Positions 54,848 through 62,883 of a DNA stretch of 64,000 nucleotides are shown here, in pieces; position 1 is the stretch's first letter; each line of letters begins with the position of its first letter. Source of the stretch: Halorarius halobius (GTDB taxonomy: Archaea; Halobacteriota; Halobacteria; Halobacteriales; Haloarculaceae). Location: the NCBI RefSeq assembly GCF_024298865.1, contig NZ_CP101161.1, forward strand, positions 1,695,227-1,759,226. The letters are read 5' to 3'. The notes beneath the pieces are model-generated. The model had not been told where the DNA came from and searched no databases. It worked only from the letters and a program-made list of their open reading frames with translations. A program made the translations under genes and the position numbers.

Positions 54848-55271
54848 CAGTCCTCGACGACCTCGCGGTAGACGCTCCCGAACGCCTGGCGGCGGAGGGT
54901 GCCGACCGCGGCGTCCCGTTCCTCCTGGAAGGTGGCCGCGACGACCCGGTCGGCGAAGGGGGCGACGTGCCAGACGACGTTGTCGACGCTGTCGCTCCCG
55001 TTGACCGTCACCTCGTGGTCGTGGCGCTCGCGGAACGTCTCGAACTCCTCGCTGGTACCGACGTGGACTTCCAGAAGCGACGCGAACAGCGCGTCGCGTG
55101 CTGCGCGGTGGCGACCACGTCGCTCGTCACGCGCTCGTCGTACTCCTCGCGGTCGAACGACATCGCCTTCGCCACCTCGCGGACGACGGTCCGGGAGGCG
55201 GGAACGAGCGCGTCGTACTCCTCGCGTGCCGCCTCGGCGGAGTCGGGCGCGAGCAGTCCCTCGACGTGCAT
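54847..55271 (-). pseudogene. DUF5809-like gene with a frameshift
   Basis: The 5' part reads MHVEGLLAPDSAEAAREEYD to VTSDVVATAQH in one frame. The 3' part reads RDALFASLLEVHVGTSEEFE to LRRQAFGSVYREVVED in another and ends at the ATGA overlap with the next gene. The total of 425 bases is one short of a multiple of three, so a single base is missing near 55096-55107. With the frame restored it would encode about 141 residues like haloarchaeal DUF5809 proteins (from memory). Either the gene is broken or the sequence has an error here. Confidence 0.82.
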
Positions 55272-55322
55272 ACCCGCGCTACGTAACCCGGGCAGGTATG
55301 GCTACCGGAAGGCGACGGTCGC

Positions 55323-55838
55323 TCACTCCCCGTCGTCGGTCCCCCCGCCGTCGATGTCCGCGTCCTCGGTGTCCGCGTCCTCCGTTTCCTCGTCGTCTTC
55401 TGCCAGCATCTCCTGGGTGAGTTCGCGTGCCTCCTCCAGCACCTCCTGGGTCTCGGGGTCGCGTGGCACGTCGGCCTGCTCGTAGCCGCTGGGGTCGGCG
55501 GGGCCGCCGTGGTCGCTCCCGAGGTGGTCGGGGGCGCCGCGGTGGTCGTGGTCGTGGCCCTCGTGGTCGAACAGCGCGCCCGAGCGCTCGTCGTCGGCCT
55601 CGGCGTCGTCGAGGCCGCCGGCGGTGTCCTCGAACACCTGCGGGTACTCCGAGTCGTCGGCGTGGTCGGCGACGCGCTCGGCGAGTTCCCGCTCGCCGTC
55701 CTGCTCCCAGCCCGGGGCGTGGTCGTCGAGCCACGCTTCGTGGTCCTCGCGGCCGAGCATCGCGGTGAACGCGAGGTGGTTCGCCAGGTGCCGGGCGTCC
55801 GCCTGCGGGTCGCCACACACGGGGCACGCGTATCCCAT
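55323..55838 (-). CDS. Zinc-binding acidic protein (DUF5810-like)
   Basis: 171 residues. The N-terminal MGYACPVCGDPQADARHLAN, then HLAFTAMLGREDHEAW, forms a Cys2-His2 zinc module. The rest is an acidic, His/Gly/Asp-rich low-complexity tail (DHEGHDHDHRGAPDHLGSDH). Similar proteins accompany DUF5809 genes in haloarchaea. TATA-like TCCTTATCACC about 28 bases upstream. Confidence 0.85.
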   Translation of the reverse strand: MGYACPVCGDPQADARHLANHLAFTAMLGREDHEAWLDDHAPGWEQDGERELAERVADHADDSEYPQVFEDTAGGLDDAEADDERSGALFDHEGHDHDHRGAPDHLGSDHGGPADPSGYEQADVPRDPETQEVLEEARELTQEMLAEDDEETEDADTEDADIDGGGTDDGE

Positions 55839-55976
55839 GTGCGTGGCTGAGGTGCGTACGGTGATAAGGACTTGGAGGTGCGTACAGGTGGGGTCGTGGC
55901 TACGATAGCTTGAAAGCCCGCACCGGCTACGCTCCCGGGGTTCGACTGCTGTACCGACCCGTCGAACGCGGCAGTC

Positions 55977-56645
55977 CTACCAGAACTTCACGCCGAGGTC
56001 GTGCAGACCGTCGTTCTCGCGGGCGAGGTTGATCAGAAGCGGCGTCACGGCCTCCACCTCGCCGGCGTTCGCCAGCCCCCCGGCGTCGAGCGGTCGCAGT
56101 CCCTCGATGCCGTCCGCGAGTCGCGTCACGATGTCCTTGGCGTCCGCGTCGTCAGCGAGGACGGGCGTGTCCCAGTCGATGTCCGAATCGAGGTCGGCCA
56201 GTCGGCCGGCCGGGAGGTTGTGGAACGCGCCGACGACGGGCACGCCGTCGGGGGCGGCGTCGGCGGCCATCTCGGTGACGGAGCCGGCCGGCGGCGGGTT
56301 GTAGTGGAAGCCGGCGTCGTCCTTCTTCATGCCGACGGCGGGCGTGACGAGGATGGTCTCCTCGTCGAGCGTGTCGGCGACGGCCTCGACGGTGTCGGTG
56401 ACGTGGTACGCCGGGACGGCGAGCACGACCACGTCCGCGCGGTCGGCGGCCATCTCGTTGACGAACCCGGTGACCTTCACGTCCTGTCCCCGCGAGTCGA
56501 GTTCCGTCTCGTACTCCTCGGCCTTCCCGCGGGCCTTGTCGGGGTCCCGGGAGCCGATGACAACCTCGTGGTCGGTGTCGTACGCCCACCGGAGCGCAAG
56601 CCCCTCGCCGATGTCGCCGGTCCCACCGAGTAGCGCGATTCGCAT
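55977..56645 (-). CDS. npdG: NADPH:F420 oxidoreductase
   Basis: 222 residues. IALLGGTGDIGEGLALRWA is the Rossmann motif, and VIGSRDPDKARGKAEEY supplies the basic residues that bind the NADPH phosphate. Later GFVNEMAADRADVVVLAVPA and VTPAVGMKKDDAGFHYNPPP fit the F420-binding fold. It moves hydride between NADPH and F420. No direct neighbour is related; mer and cofE lie 8 kb away. Confidence 0.92.
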   Translation of the reverse strand: MRIALLGGTGDIGEGLALRWAYDTDHEVVIGSRDPDKARGKAEEYETELDSRGQDVKVTGFVNEMAADRADVVVLAVPAYHVTDTVEAVADTLDEETILVTPAVGMKKDDAGFHYNPPPAGSVTEMAADAAPDGVPVVGAFHNLPAGRLADLDSDIDWDTPVLADDADAKDIVTRLADGIEGLRPLDAGGLANAGEVEAVTPLLINLARENDGLHDLGVKFW

Positions 56646-56698
56646 ACTCGAAGGTCGTGGGTGGACACCCTAAGCGTTGTGCGACCGGAGGGGATTGC

Positions 56699-57262
56699 CT
56701 ATCCGTCGTCGTCCGACAGGAGACGCCGGAGGCCGAGCGCCCCGCCGGCGAGCGTGGCGAGGACGCCGACCCCGGGGCCGGTGTCGTCGCTGGGGGTGCC
56801 GGCGTCGGTCGGTGTCGCCGTCGGCGTCGGTTCGGGGGTTCCGGTCGCCGTCGGGGTTGCCGGCCGTTCGGGCGTCGGGGTCCACGGCGGTTCGACGGGC
56901 GTCCGCGTGGGCGCGGGCCGCCCGTCTGCGTCGGGTTCCGGGAAGGTGTACAGCCCGCTCCGGAGGCCGGTCCCGGCCTCAGTTCCGCCCTCGCTCTCGG
57001 CCGCGCTGGAGGCGACGAACCCCTCGGCGGCGGGCCGCGCCGCGAAGAACTGCGCGCGGTCGGGGTCCCGCCACGCGGCCAGCAGTCGGGGGTCGGCGGG
57101 GTCGGCGAGGTCGTACACGCGGACGCCGCCCTGGTACCACGACGTGTAGAGGCGGTCGCCCCGCCACGCGAAGTTGTGTGCGGTCGCGCCCGACTCGACC
57201 ACGGTGGAGTCGTGCTGTTCGACCCGCGACGTGTTCACGGTCGAGTGTACGGCCTGTGGCAC
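56699..57262 (-). pseudogene. 5'-truncated LVIVD-repeat surface protein with PGF-CTERM-like tail
   Basis: 187 codons from a GTG. GATAHNFAWRGDRLYTSWYQ, then GGVRVYDLADPADPRLLAAW is the last LVIVD-type propeller unit. A Pro/Thr-rich linker and a C-terminal GPGVGVLATLAGGALGLRRL helix followed by acidic residues look like a PGF-CTERM sorting tail. Full-length relatives are several hundred residues with an N-terminal signal; here only the C-terminal part remains, and the upstream gene ends 26 bases before. I read it as a remnant, possibly still transcribed. Confidence 0.68.
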
Positions 57263-57287
57263 GCCGCTGGCGGAAGTTCCGGCGTAG

Positions 57288-57476
57288 CTACTCGCGCAAC
57301 CGCTCCAGCCCGTTCCGGTAGGTGAGCCAGTACGCCAGCGGCACCGCGAGCACCAGCCCCGGAAGCAGGACGTACGCCTGCGTCACCGGGTCTGGTGGCG
57401 TCCCGACGGCCGCACCGACGAACGTGAGCACCCACAGGAGGCCGACCCACGCGAGGAACGCGCGCCGGTCGCTCAC
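57288..57476 (-). CDS. Small two-helix membrane protein
   Basis: 62 residues with two hydrophobic helices (AFLAWVGLLWVLTFVGAAVG and YVLLPGLVLAVPLAYWLTY) and a basic start. Its start overlaps the stop of the next upstream gene. Function unknown. Confidence 0.75.
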   Translation of the reverse strand: MSDRRAFLAWVGLLWVLTFVGAAVGTPPDPVTQAYVLLPGLVLAVPLAYWLTYRNGLERLRE

Positions 57477-57892
57477 GCCGGTTCACCCCCGACCGCGCGC
57501 CGGAGGCGGCCGACGCCGCCGAGGTACGCCAGCCACCCGGCGAGGGGTGTGGCGAACAGCGCCGCGAGCAGGAGGAGCCAGCGGCCGACGCCGCTCGCCG
57601 GAACGACGAGGCCGACGCCGCCGACGAGGAGCCACAGGCCGAGTTGACCGGCGAGGAACGTGGCGTGCTGGCGGGTCTCGCCGCCCGGTCGCCAGTCCCA
57701 CGCGCCGAACAGGAGATACAGCCCCACGAGCGGCGCGAGGACGGCGGCGACCAGAAGCGGGGCCGCGGTGTCGGGGAACAGCACCGTAGCGGCGGCGACG
57801 GCGGTGCCGCCGGCGACCAGCGCCAGTAGCCAGCCGACGACGGTGAGTCCGGCGAGTTCGCCGACTTCGGAGAGCGCGATGGAGGGCTTCAC
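57473..57892 (-). CDS. Four-helix membrane protein
   Basis: 139 residues with four hydrophobic segments (GLTVVGWLLALVAGGTAVAA, APLLVAAVLAPLVGLYLLFG, GLWLLVGGVGLVVPA, LLLLAALFATPLAGWLAYLG). Its stop overlaps the start of the downstream two-helix gene (ATGA), so both probably form one membrane unit. Function unknown. Confidence 0.78.
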   Translation of the reverse strand: MKPSIALSEVGELAGLTVVGWLLALVAGGTAVAAATVLFPDTAAPLLVAAVLAPLVGLYLLFGAWDWRPGGETRQHATFLAGQLGLWLLVGGVGLVVPASGVGRWLLLLAALFATPLAGWLAYLGGVGRLRRAVGGEPA

Positions 57893-57922
57893 ACCTCGAA
57901 TCGTTCAGCCAGCGAGAAGAAC

Positions 57923-58810
57923 TTAGCGGCGGGGCTCGACCAGCGCGGGCAGGTCGTTTATCGTCTCTATCACCGCCGTCGCGCCCGCCTCCTCGTACTT
58001 GCGGCGGCCCTCCGTGCCGGTCAGCCCCCCCGTGAGGACGCCGACGCCGTAGTAGTCGCGTTCGGGGTCGGCTTCGGCGGCGTTGACGGCCGTCTCGACG
58101 TCGTCGAGCGTGTCGCCGACGAAGGCGACCGCTCCGGCGTCGAACCGCTCGGCCAGCGTGGTGAGCGCGTGGGGGTGAGGTTTCCCCGCCTCCCAGTCGT
58201 CCATCGTGAACCGGTGGTCCTCGGGGATATCGAGGTCCACGCGGTCCAGCGCGATGTCGGCCTCCGCCGCGGGGCGGCCGGTGACGACGCCCACGTCGAA
58301 CCGCTCCAGGAGGTCGTCGCGGGTGTCGGGCGCGAGCAGGGTGGGTTCGTCGTGGATGAACCCCTCGCCCGCGACGTCGGGGTCGGGGTCGCCGCCTTCG
58401 AGGTCGCGGTACAGCTCCGCGCCGAGATACAACTGCTGGAACACGTCGCGGAGGCGCTCGCGGTCCCACTCGGCGTACACCTGCTCGCGGTCGTGGGGGT
58501 CGAGGTGGTCCGCGACGACCGTCTCGGCCGCCGACAGCCCACCGCCGGAGGCCTCGACCTTCCCGGTGAACGTCTCCACCGAGAGCGGGAAGCCGGCCTC
58601 GCGAGCCAGCGCGTACAGCGCGAGCGCGTAGGTGAGTTCCCAGTCGTTGTTGAAGCCGCCGGCGTCCTTGAACTGCTGTATCACCTCGCGCTCGACGGTC
58701 GTGTCGTACACGCGCTCGACCGACTCGACTATCGCACGTCGGTAGGAGTCCGCCACGTCGACGAGCACGCCGTCGATGTCGAGCACGACCGCGTCCACAC
58801 GGAGTGTCAT
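57923..58810 (-). CDS. HAD-superfamily phosphatase (TIGR01548-like)
   Basis: 295 residues. [18 protein letters not shown] is HAD motif I (nucleophile Asp and its partner), VVTGRP motif II, and [18 protein letters not shown] motifs III-IV. An insert between motifs I and II forms a helical cap. TIGR01548-type proteins occur near histidine or glycerol genes in haloarchaea; the substrate is unknown. Its ATG overlaps the stop of the UPF0146 gene. Confidence 0.9.
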   Translation of the reverse strand: MTLRVDAVVLDIDGVLVDVADSYRRAIVESVERVYDTTVEREVIQQFKDAGGFNNDWELTYALALYALAREAGFPLSVETFTGKVEASGGGLSAAETVVADHLDPHDREQVYAEWDRERLRDVFQQLYLGAELYRDLEGGDPDPDVAGEGFIHDEPTLLAPDTRDDLLERFDVGVVTGRPAAEADIALDRVDLDIPEDHRFTMDDWEAGKPHPHALTTLAERFDAGAVAFVGDTLDDVETAVNAAEADPERDYYGVGVLTGGLTGTEGRRKYEEAGATAVIETINDLPALVEPRR

Positions 58811-59217
58811 CTGCGTGTACGTTGGTCCGACGAGGGGGAAGTAAAGAGCGTTTCGTCCTGTACCGTCTCCGGTGTCGATTCGACGACGGCCGGGTCGCCG
58901 CCCAGCGTCGTGAACGCCCACGTCGCGCCAGCGGCCTCGGCGGCCTCGACGAGCGGTCGCTGGAGTTCCGGCGGGCAGTTCAGCGCGTACACGAGGTCGG
59001 CGTCGGCGTACACCGCGGGGTCGGGGTCGACGACGTCGTCGCGGACGAACTGGACGCCCGCCGGAACCGAGCGGTCGACCACGTCGGTGGCGGTCACCGT
59101 CCGCCCGCGGGCCGCGAGCGCGCCGGCCACGTCCGGCCGGTTGCCGACGCCCACCTCCACCGCGCTGGCTGGCGCTCGCTCGGCGAGGGCGTCGACCAGC
59201 GCGTCGCGGTTGAGCAC
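58807..59217 (-). CDS. UPF0146 family protein
   Basis: 136 residues with a methyltransferase-like Rossmann start ([20 protein letters not shown], then [20 protein letters not shown]) and [16 protein letters not shown]. The family is archaeal, of unknown function. GTG start, with a TATA-like element on the minus strand near 59244-59252. Confidence 0.88.
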   Translation of the reverse strand: MLNRDALVDALAERAPASAVEVGVGNRPDVAGALAARGRTVTATDVVDRSVPAGVQFVRDDVVDPDPAVYADADLVYALNCPPELQRPLVEAAEAAGATWAFTTLGGDPAVVESTPETVQDETLFTSPSSDQRTRR

Positions 59218-59225
59218 GTCGGAAT

Positions 59226-59252
59226 GTTTACCAACGGCGCTGTCTTACCCTT
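59226..59252. promoter_or_regulatory. Overlapping divergent promoters (UPF0146 and amzA)
   Basis: TGTTTACCAACG (59226-59237, plus strand) is about 29 bases before amzA, and on the minus strand AAGGGTAAGAC (59242-59252) is about 30 bases before the UPF0146 start. The two TATA regions overlap head to head, so initiation in the two directions may compete. Confidence 0.5.
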
Positions 59253-59258
59253 TCGCAT

Positions 59259-59780
59259 ATGCATGTCGACATCGTGCCGGTGGGCGACGTGCCGGCGGCG
59301 GTCAAGCGGGAGGCCTCCGCCGGGTTGCGGTCGGTCTACGACTGCGAGGTGACGATACACGACGCCCAGGCGGTGCCCGACAGCGCCTTCGACCCCTCGC
59401 GCAAGCAGTACCGGGCGGAGGAACTCATCGAACTCGCGTCGCGTGTCGGCTCGGGGGAGAAGAACATCGCCCTGACGCCCAACGACCTCTACTACCGCCG
59501 GCGCAACTACGTGTTCGGCCTCGCGTATCTGTCGGGCAACGGGAGCGTCGTCTCCACCTACCGGCTCCAGACCTCCTCGGACGGCGGCATCTCCAACAAG
59601 CCCTCCTCGGAGATATTCGCCGACCGCGTCCGCAAGGAGGTCGTCCACGAAATCGGCCACACCATCGGCCTCGAACACTGCGACAACAACCGCTGTGTGA
59701 TGAACTTCTCGCCCACCGTCCGCGAGGTCGACGTGAAAGAGCAGAACCTCTGTGGGAGCTGTCAGCGGCAGGTCCTGTAA
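59259..59780 (+). CDS. amzA: Archaemetzincin family metalloprotease
   Basis: 173 residues. The zinc site VVHEIGHTIGLEHCDNN has HExxHxxGxxH (His130, Glu131, His134, His140) and the archaemetzincin-specific Cys residues C146 and the NLCGSCQR pair that bind a second zinc. It is a small cytosolic aminopeptidase-like metalloprotease. Confidence 0.95.
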   Translation: MHVDIVPVGDVPAAVKREASAGLRSVYDCEVTIHDAQAVPDSAFDPSRKQYRAEELIELASRVGSGEKNIALTPNDLYYRRRNYVFGLAYLSGNGSVVSTYRLQTSSDGGISNKPSSEIFADRVRKEVVHEIGHTIGLEHCDNNRCVMNFSPTVREVDVKEQNLCGSCQRQVL

Positions 59781-59869
59781 CTCGTCGTCCCGGGTCGGTC
59801 GGCGCGCCCTCGGCCGTCGTTGCGCTCGCTCTCGTTTTGGTCGTTCTCGCCGCCGGCCGTCGTGCTCGA

Positions 59870-60080
59870 ACCTCGATTTGACATCCTCCCCGCCCTAAAG
59901 GGCGAGGATTCCCGAGCGTTGGGATATTAAGGTTCGCAACCCACCTGTTCCCTCGGGTGGAACGACCCAGAGGTTTGGTTGAACAGGTAGGCTACTGGCC
60001 GTGCCAAACAACCGTTACTCATATCCCCTGTGGGGGGATTCTGAGTTATCTTTCTGCGAATATTCACCGCACCATTCACG
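59870..60080 (-). ncRNA. Candidate omega/reRNA of TnpB
   Basis: In IS200/605 elements the guide RNA overlaps the 3' end of tnpB and runs through the right end, and sense-overlapping transcripts of IS1341-type genes are reported in Halobacterium. Here the region from about 60080 down to the right-end hairpin would be the scaffold, and the bases just outside the element (about 59860-59880) would be the guide. The limits are inferred, not seen. Confidence 0.35.
59886..59910. repeat. Right-end hairpin of the IS element
   Basis: CGCCCT-AA-AGGGCG forms a 6-bp perfect stem extended by CC/GG across one mismatch. It matches the left-end copy except one loop base. Confidence 0.75.
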
Positions 60081-61195
60081 TCCGCGTTCATAGTCGCACC
60101 GCACGACTCACAGACGTACAAACCACGCTCCACACGGTTTGAGTCACGCTTCCGACCACAACACGAACACGTCTTGCTCGTATCTTGTTCGCTCGTGCGG
60201 TCAACAAGGATACCGTGTTCTTCTGCTTTGTATTCGAGAAGGTTCGTGAAGCGGTCGAACTCCCAACCGTGGAGTTTCTTATTCCCACGCTTACCCCAGT
60301 TCCGAGACTCACCGTTCTCGTCCTCACGAATCTCGCTCAAGTCACCGATGGCGATGCGACCGACCTCGTGGTCGATGCACTGCTCCACGACGTGCTTGGC
60401 GAGGGCGTGGAGGAAGTGGTCTTTCCGACACGAGAGTGTCTGACGGGCGCGGAGCGCACGCTTCGATGGCCCGTTCTCGCCTTCCGTGTCGTACTCGTCA
60501 CGGGTGAAGTAGTGCTTGTCCTGTTTCAGCACATTCCCCGGATACAACTCGGCATCACCGTCGTCGTAGGCGATGGCGAGGTAGTTCTTGATACCGAGGT
60601 CGATGCCTGCCGTGTTGTCGCCGGGGGCGTCCTCGACGGGTATCTCGACCTTGCAGACGAGGTGAAGTTCCCAACGGTCGCCGTTCCAGACGGCTCGCAC
60701 TTGTTGGATGTTCTCCACGGTCACGTCCGGTCGCGTCTCGTACTCACACAGGATGAAGTCTGAGCGGTGGGTCTTCAGGTTGAACCCCTTGCTCAGTCGG
60801 AGTTTGTTGTGTTTGGAATCGTGCTTGATGCCTTTTTGCTTCCACGTCACGGTGGAGCGCGGGTGTTCGTCGCCGTGTTTGCGATAGCCGGGTGGGTTGG
60901 CGTCCTCATCCCCGCGTTGGCGTGCTTTGTACCAACTGGTGAACGACTCAGCAAGCTCTTCGAGAACTCGCTGACTTGACTGAGAATGGAGGTCACTGTA
61001 TCGTTCGTGTTCCTTGAGTTCGGATTTGAGTTCGCCGTCGTCGGGAATTTCTCCGTCTTCGTCCCACCGACCTTGTGTGTAGTATCGGGCGACGTTCCAC
61101 AGTTTTGATGCAGAGAACCCGCACTGGTCGAGGTCGTCACTCACATGAGAGTGGTTGGCGATTTTCGCCCGATAGGTGCGAGTGGTCTCCAGCAT
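59927..61195 (-). CDS. tnpB: TnpB RNA-guided endonuclease (IS1341-type transposase-like)
   Basis: 422 residues, intact. RuvC-I Asp199 is in AGIDLGIKNYLA, RuvC-III Asp372 in CGATMNADVNGAVN. At the RuvC-II site, where an EDL motif is usual, the sequence is IAIGDLSEIRED, so the Glu position is Gly; Glu288 or Glu291 might stand in. The zinc finger has CSCCGRKRDS and YVCESCGA. The N-terminus ETTRTYRAKI is typical. ATG at 61195, with an AT-rich promoter (TTTTTAATATAC) about 40 bases upstream. Confidence 0.93.
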   Translation of the reverse strand: MLETTRTYRAKIANHSHVSDDLDQCGFSASKLWNVARYYTQGRWDEDGEIPDDGELKSELKEHERYSDLHSQSSQRVLEELAESFTSWYKARQRGDEDANPPGYRKHGDEHPRSTVTWKQKGIKHDSKHNKLRLSKGFNLKTHRSDFILCEYETRPDVTVENIQQVRAVWNGDRWELHLVCKVEIPVEDAPGDNTAGIDLGIKNYLAIAYDDGDAELYPGNVLKQDKHYFTRDEYDTEGENGPSKRALRARQTLSCRKDHFLHALAKHVVEQCIDHEVGRIAIGDLSEIREDENGESRNWGKRGNKKLHGWEFDRFTNLLEYKAEEHGILVDRTSEQDTSKTCSCCGRKRDSNRVERGLYVCESCGATMNADVNGAVNIRRKITQNPPTGDMSNGCLARPVAYLFNQTSGSFHPREQVGCEP

Positions 61196-61305
61196 CAGAC
61201 TGTGTTCATAACTAGTTATGGAAGATTGTATATTAAAAATAACGACTGGGCGTGGAATATCCAGCAGTGCCATCGAACGTGGTTAGTGGAGGAATTGTCG
61301 GCTGT

Positions 61306-61330
61306 ATCCCCGCCCTGAAGGGCGAGGTTT
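61306..61330. repeat. Left-end hairpin of the IS element
   Basis: CGCCCT-GA-AGGGCG, the copy on the tnpB promoter side. It differs from the right-end copy by one base in the loop. Confidence 0.75.
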
Positions 61331-61488
61331 TAGCCTTGAATCTTCCATAACCCGACGTTTCGGGGACTAATCCCCGCTTATCAGCCGCTTCGTGGGACAT
61401 AACGAATACCGTCGCGGACGGCCGTGGGACCGCCGTTCGACGACGGGGGAGGGTGGCACGCGCGGAGACGCGACGACACGCGAGGCCC

Positions 61489-62697
61489 GTGACAACGAGC
61501 ACCGATTCCCCGACGGCGGAGGCCGGTGGAAGCGACGCGTCGCACCCCGACACGGTCGACGACATCGAACGGTGGTTCGTCGTCCAGGGGCTCCCGCAGT
61601 TCGTCGTCGACTACACCGCGACCGGGATGGTCCTCCCCCGGGTGGTTCCGGTGTTGACGCTCTCGTTTCTCCTCACGGTGGCCACTACGCTCGATGCGGG
61701 TGGGTCGCTGTGGCGGAACGTCGCCGCGAGTCTCGCGGCGTTTCCGGTACTCGTCGGTGTCTGGGCGGTGGCGAACCGACTCCGGGGCCGCCCCGCCTTG
61801 CGCCTGCCGGAGACGGTCGGTCCGGTTGTGCTCGGCGTCTTCCTGTTCGGCCCGGCCGTACTGAACGTGCTCGCCGGCCGGCCGCGGGTCGCCGCGGTGA
61901 CGATACTCGGACACGCCGTCCTGCTCGCGGTGGCCTACTACGCGACGAGCTACGGGCTCGTCCGGATGACGACCGGGAACGTCCGGCACGTGTTCGAACG
62001 CGTCGAGTTGGCGGTGCGGCTGGTGGGCCGGACGTTCCCGGTGCTGTTTCTCACCGTCACGTTCCTCCTGTTCAACGGGAACGCGTGGGAGAGCACGAAC
62101 AGCATGCCGCTCGTCCGGTATCTGGCGTTGCTCGCCTTCTTCCTGTGTACCACGCTGGCGTTCATGTACCGCGGCGTGGTCGCGGAGTTCGAGACGCGGT
62201 CGAGTTTCGACTCGCCGGCCGAGATTCGAGAGCTGTGCGTCGATTCACCGGCGAGTCGACTCGCGTCGACGGTCGACGTCGACCCGGCCGAGGTTCCACC
62301 GCTGACCGAAGCGGAGCGACTGAACGTGTTGCTGTTGGCGACGTACGGGTTTCTGGGATACGTGGTCGTGGTGACGCTCGTCATGCTCGTGTTCTTCGTC
62401 CTCTTCGGACTGCTCATGCTCCCGACCGAGGTAGTCGCGGACCTCCTTGACTACCCGCCTGCTCCCGTGGTCACCGTCAGGCTCTTCGACGCGCCGGTCA
62501 CGCTCACCCGGGAACTGGTGCGCGTCTCGGGGTTCTTCGCGGCGTTCTCGGGGCTCTACTTCACCGTCCACGCGGTCACCGACCAGACGTTCCGCAAGGA
62601 ACTGGACGGCCACATCGCGACGCACGTGCGCAAGGCGCTCGCCGTGCGCGCGGTCTATCGTGCAGTCCAGGGTCGGAGCGAGGGCTCGGGGTCGTAG
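61489..62697 (+). CDS. Polytopic membrane protein of unknown function
   Basis: About 402 residues. An acidic start (TSTDSPTAEAGGSDASHPD) is followed by at least six hydrophobic segments, among them VVPVLTLSFLLTVATTL, VLFLTVTFLLFNGNAW, FGLLMLPTEVV. It ends with a short basic tail. No family recognised. A GTG at 61453 gives a longer N-terminus that is Arg-rich, so I take the GTG at 61489; the start remains uncertain. Confidence 0.75.
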   Translation: MTTSTDSPTAEAGGSDASHPDTVDDIERWFVVQGLPQFVVDYTATGMVLPRVVPVLTLSFLLTVATTLDAGGSLWRNVAASLAAFPVLVGVWAVANRLRGRPALRLPETVGPVVLGVFLFGPAVLNVLAGRPRVAAVTILGHAVLLAVAYYATSYGLVRMTTGNVRHVFERVELAVRLVGRTFPVLFLTVTFLLFNGNAWESTNSMPLVRYLALLAFFLCTTLAFMYRGVVAEFETRSSFDSPAEIRELCVDSPASRLASTVDVDPAEVPPLTEAERLNVLLLATYGFLGYVVVVTLVMLVFFVLFGLLMLPTEVVADLLDYPPAPVVTVRLFDAPVTLTRELVRVSGFFAAFSGLYFTVHAVTDQTFRKELDGHIATHVRKALAVRAVYRAVQGRSEGSGS

Positions 62698-62827
62698 ACG
62701 GCGACGCCGGTTCTCCCGGCCCGGTAGCTCTGCCCGAACGTGCGGGTCACCGCCTCGTCCCCGCGGCCGCTCGCGGCCCCCGTCCGTCGGGTGTCGCTCG
62801 ACGACCGACCCGCCGGCCGCGGCCCTA

Positions 62828-62875
62828 CGAACATGTTCGGGAATATTTATTCGCCTCGCGACCGAATACGTTCGG
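62828..62875. promoter_or_regulatory. Promoter of HTH_10 gene flanked by two palindromes
   Basis: CGAACATGTTCG (62828-62839) is a perfect 12-base palindrome. The TATA element GGAATATTTATTCG follows at 62840-62853. CCGAATACGTTCGG (62862-62875) is a second palindrome with five-base arms, placed at the expected transcription start. This arrangement suggests that a dimeric regulator binds on both sides of the TATA box, perhaps the HTH_10 protein itself. Confidence 0.6.
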
Positions 62876-62883
62876 GTGAGACC

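Larger units (their letters stand above)
59880..61351 (-). mobile_element. IS200/IS605-type (IS1341-like) element with tnpB only
   Basis: A complete tnpB gene is flanked by near-identical 21-base hairpin segments, CCCCGCCCT-A/G-AAGGGCGAGG, at 59887-59907 and 61307-61327, in the same orientation. A 13-base inverted repeat also spans the left end: GTTATGGAAGATT (61215-61227) and AATCTTCCATAAC (61339-61351). No tnpA is present, so it depends on another element for movement. Exact ends are not certain. Confidence 0.82.
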
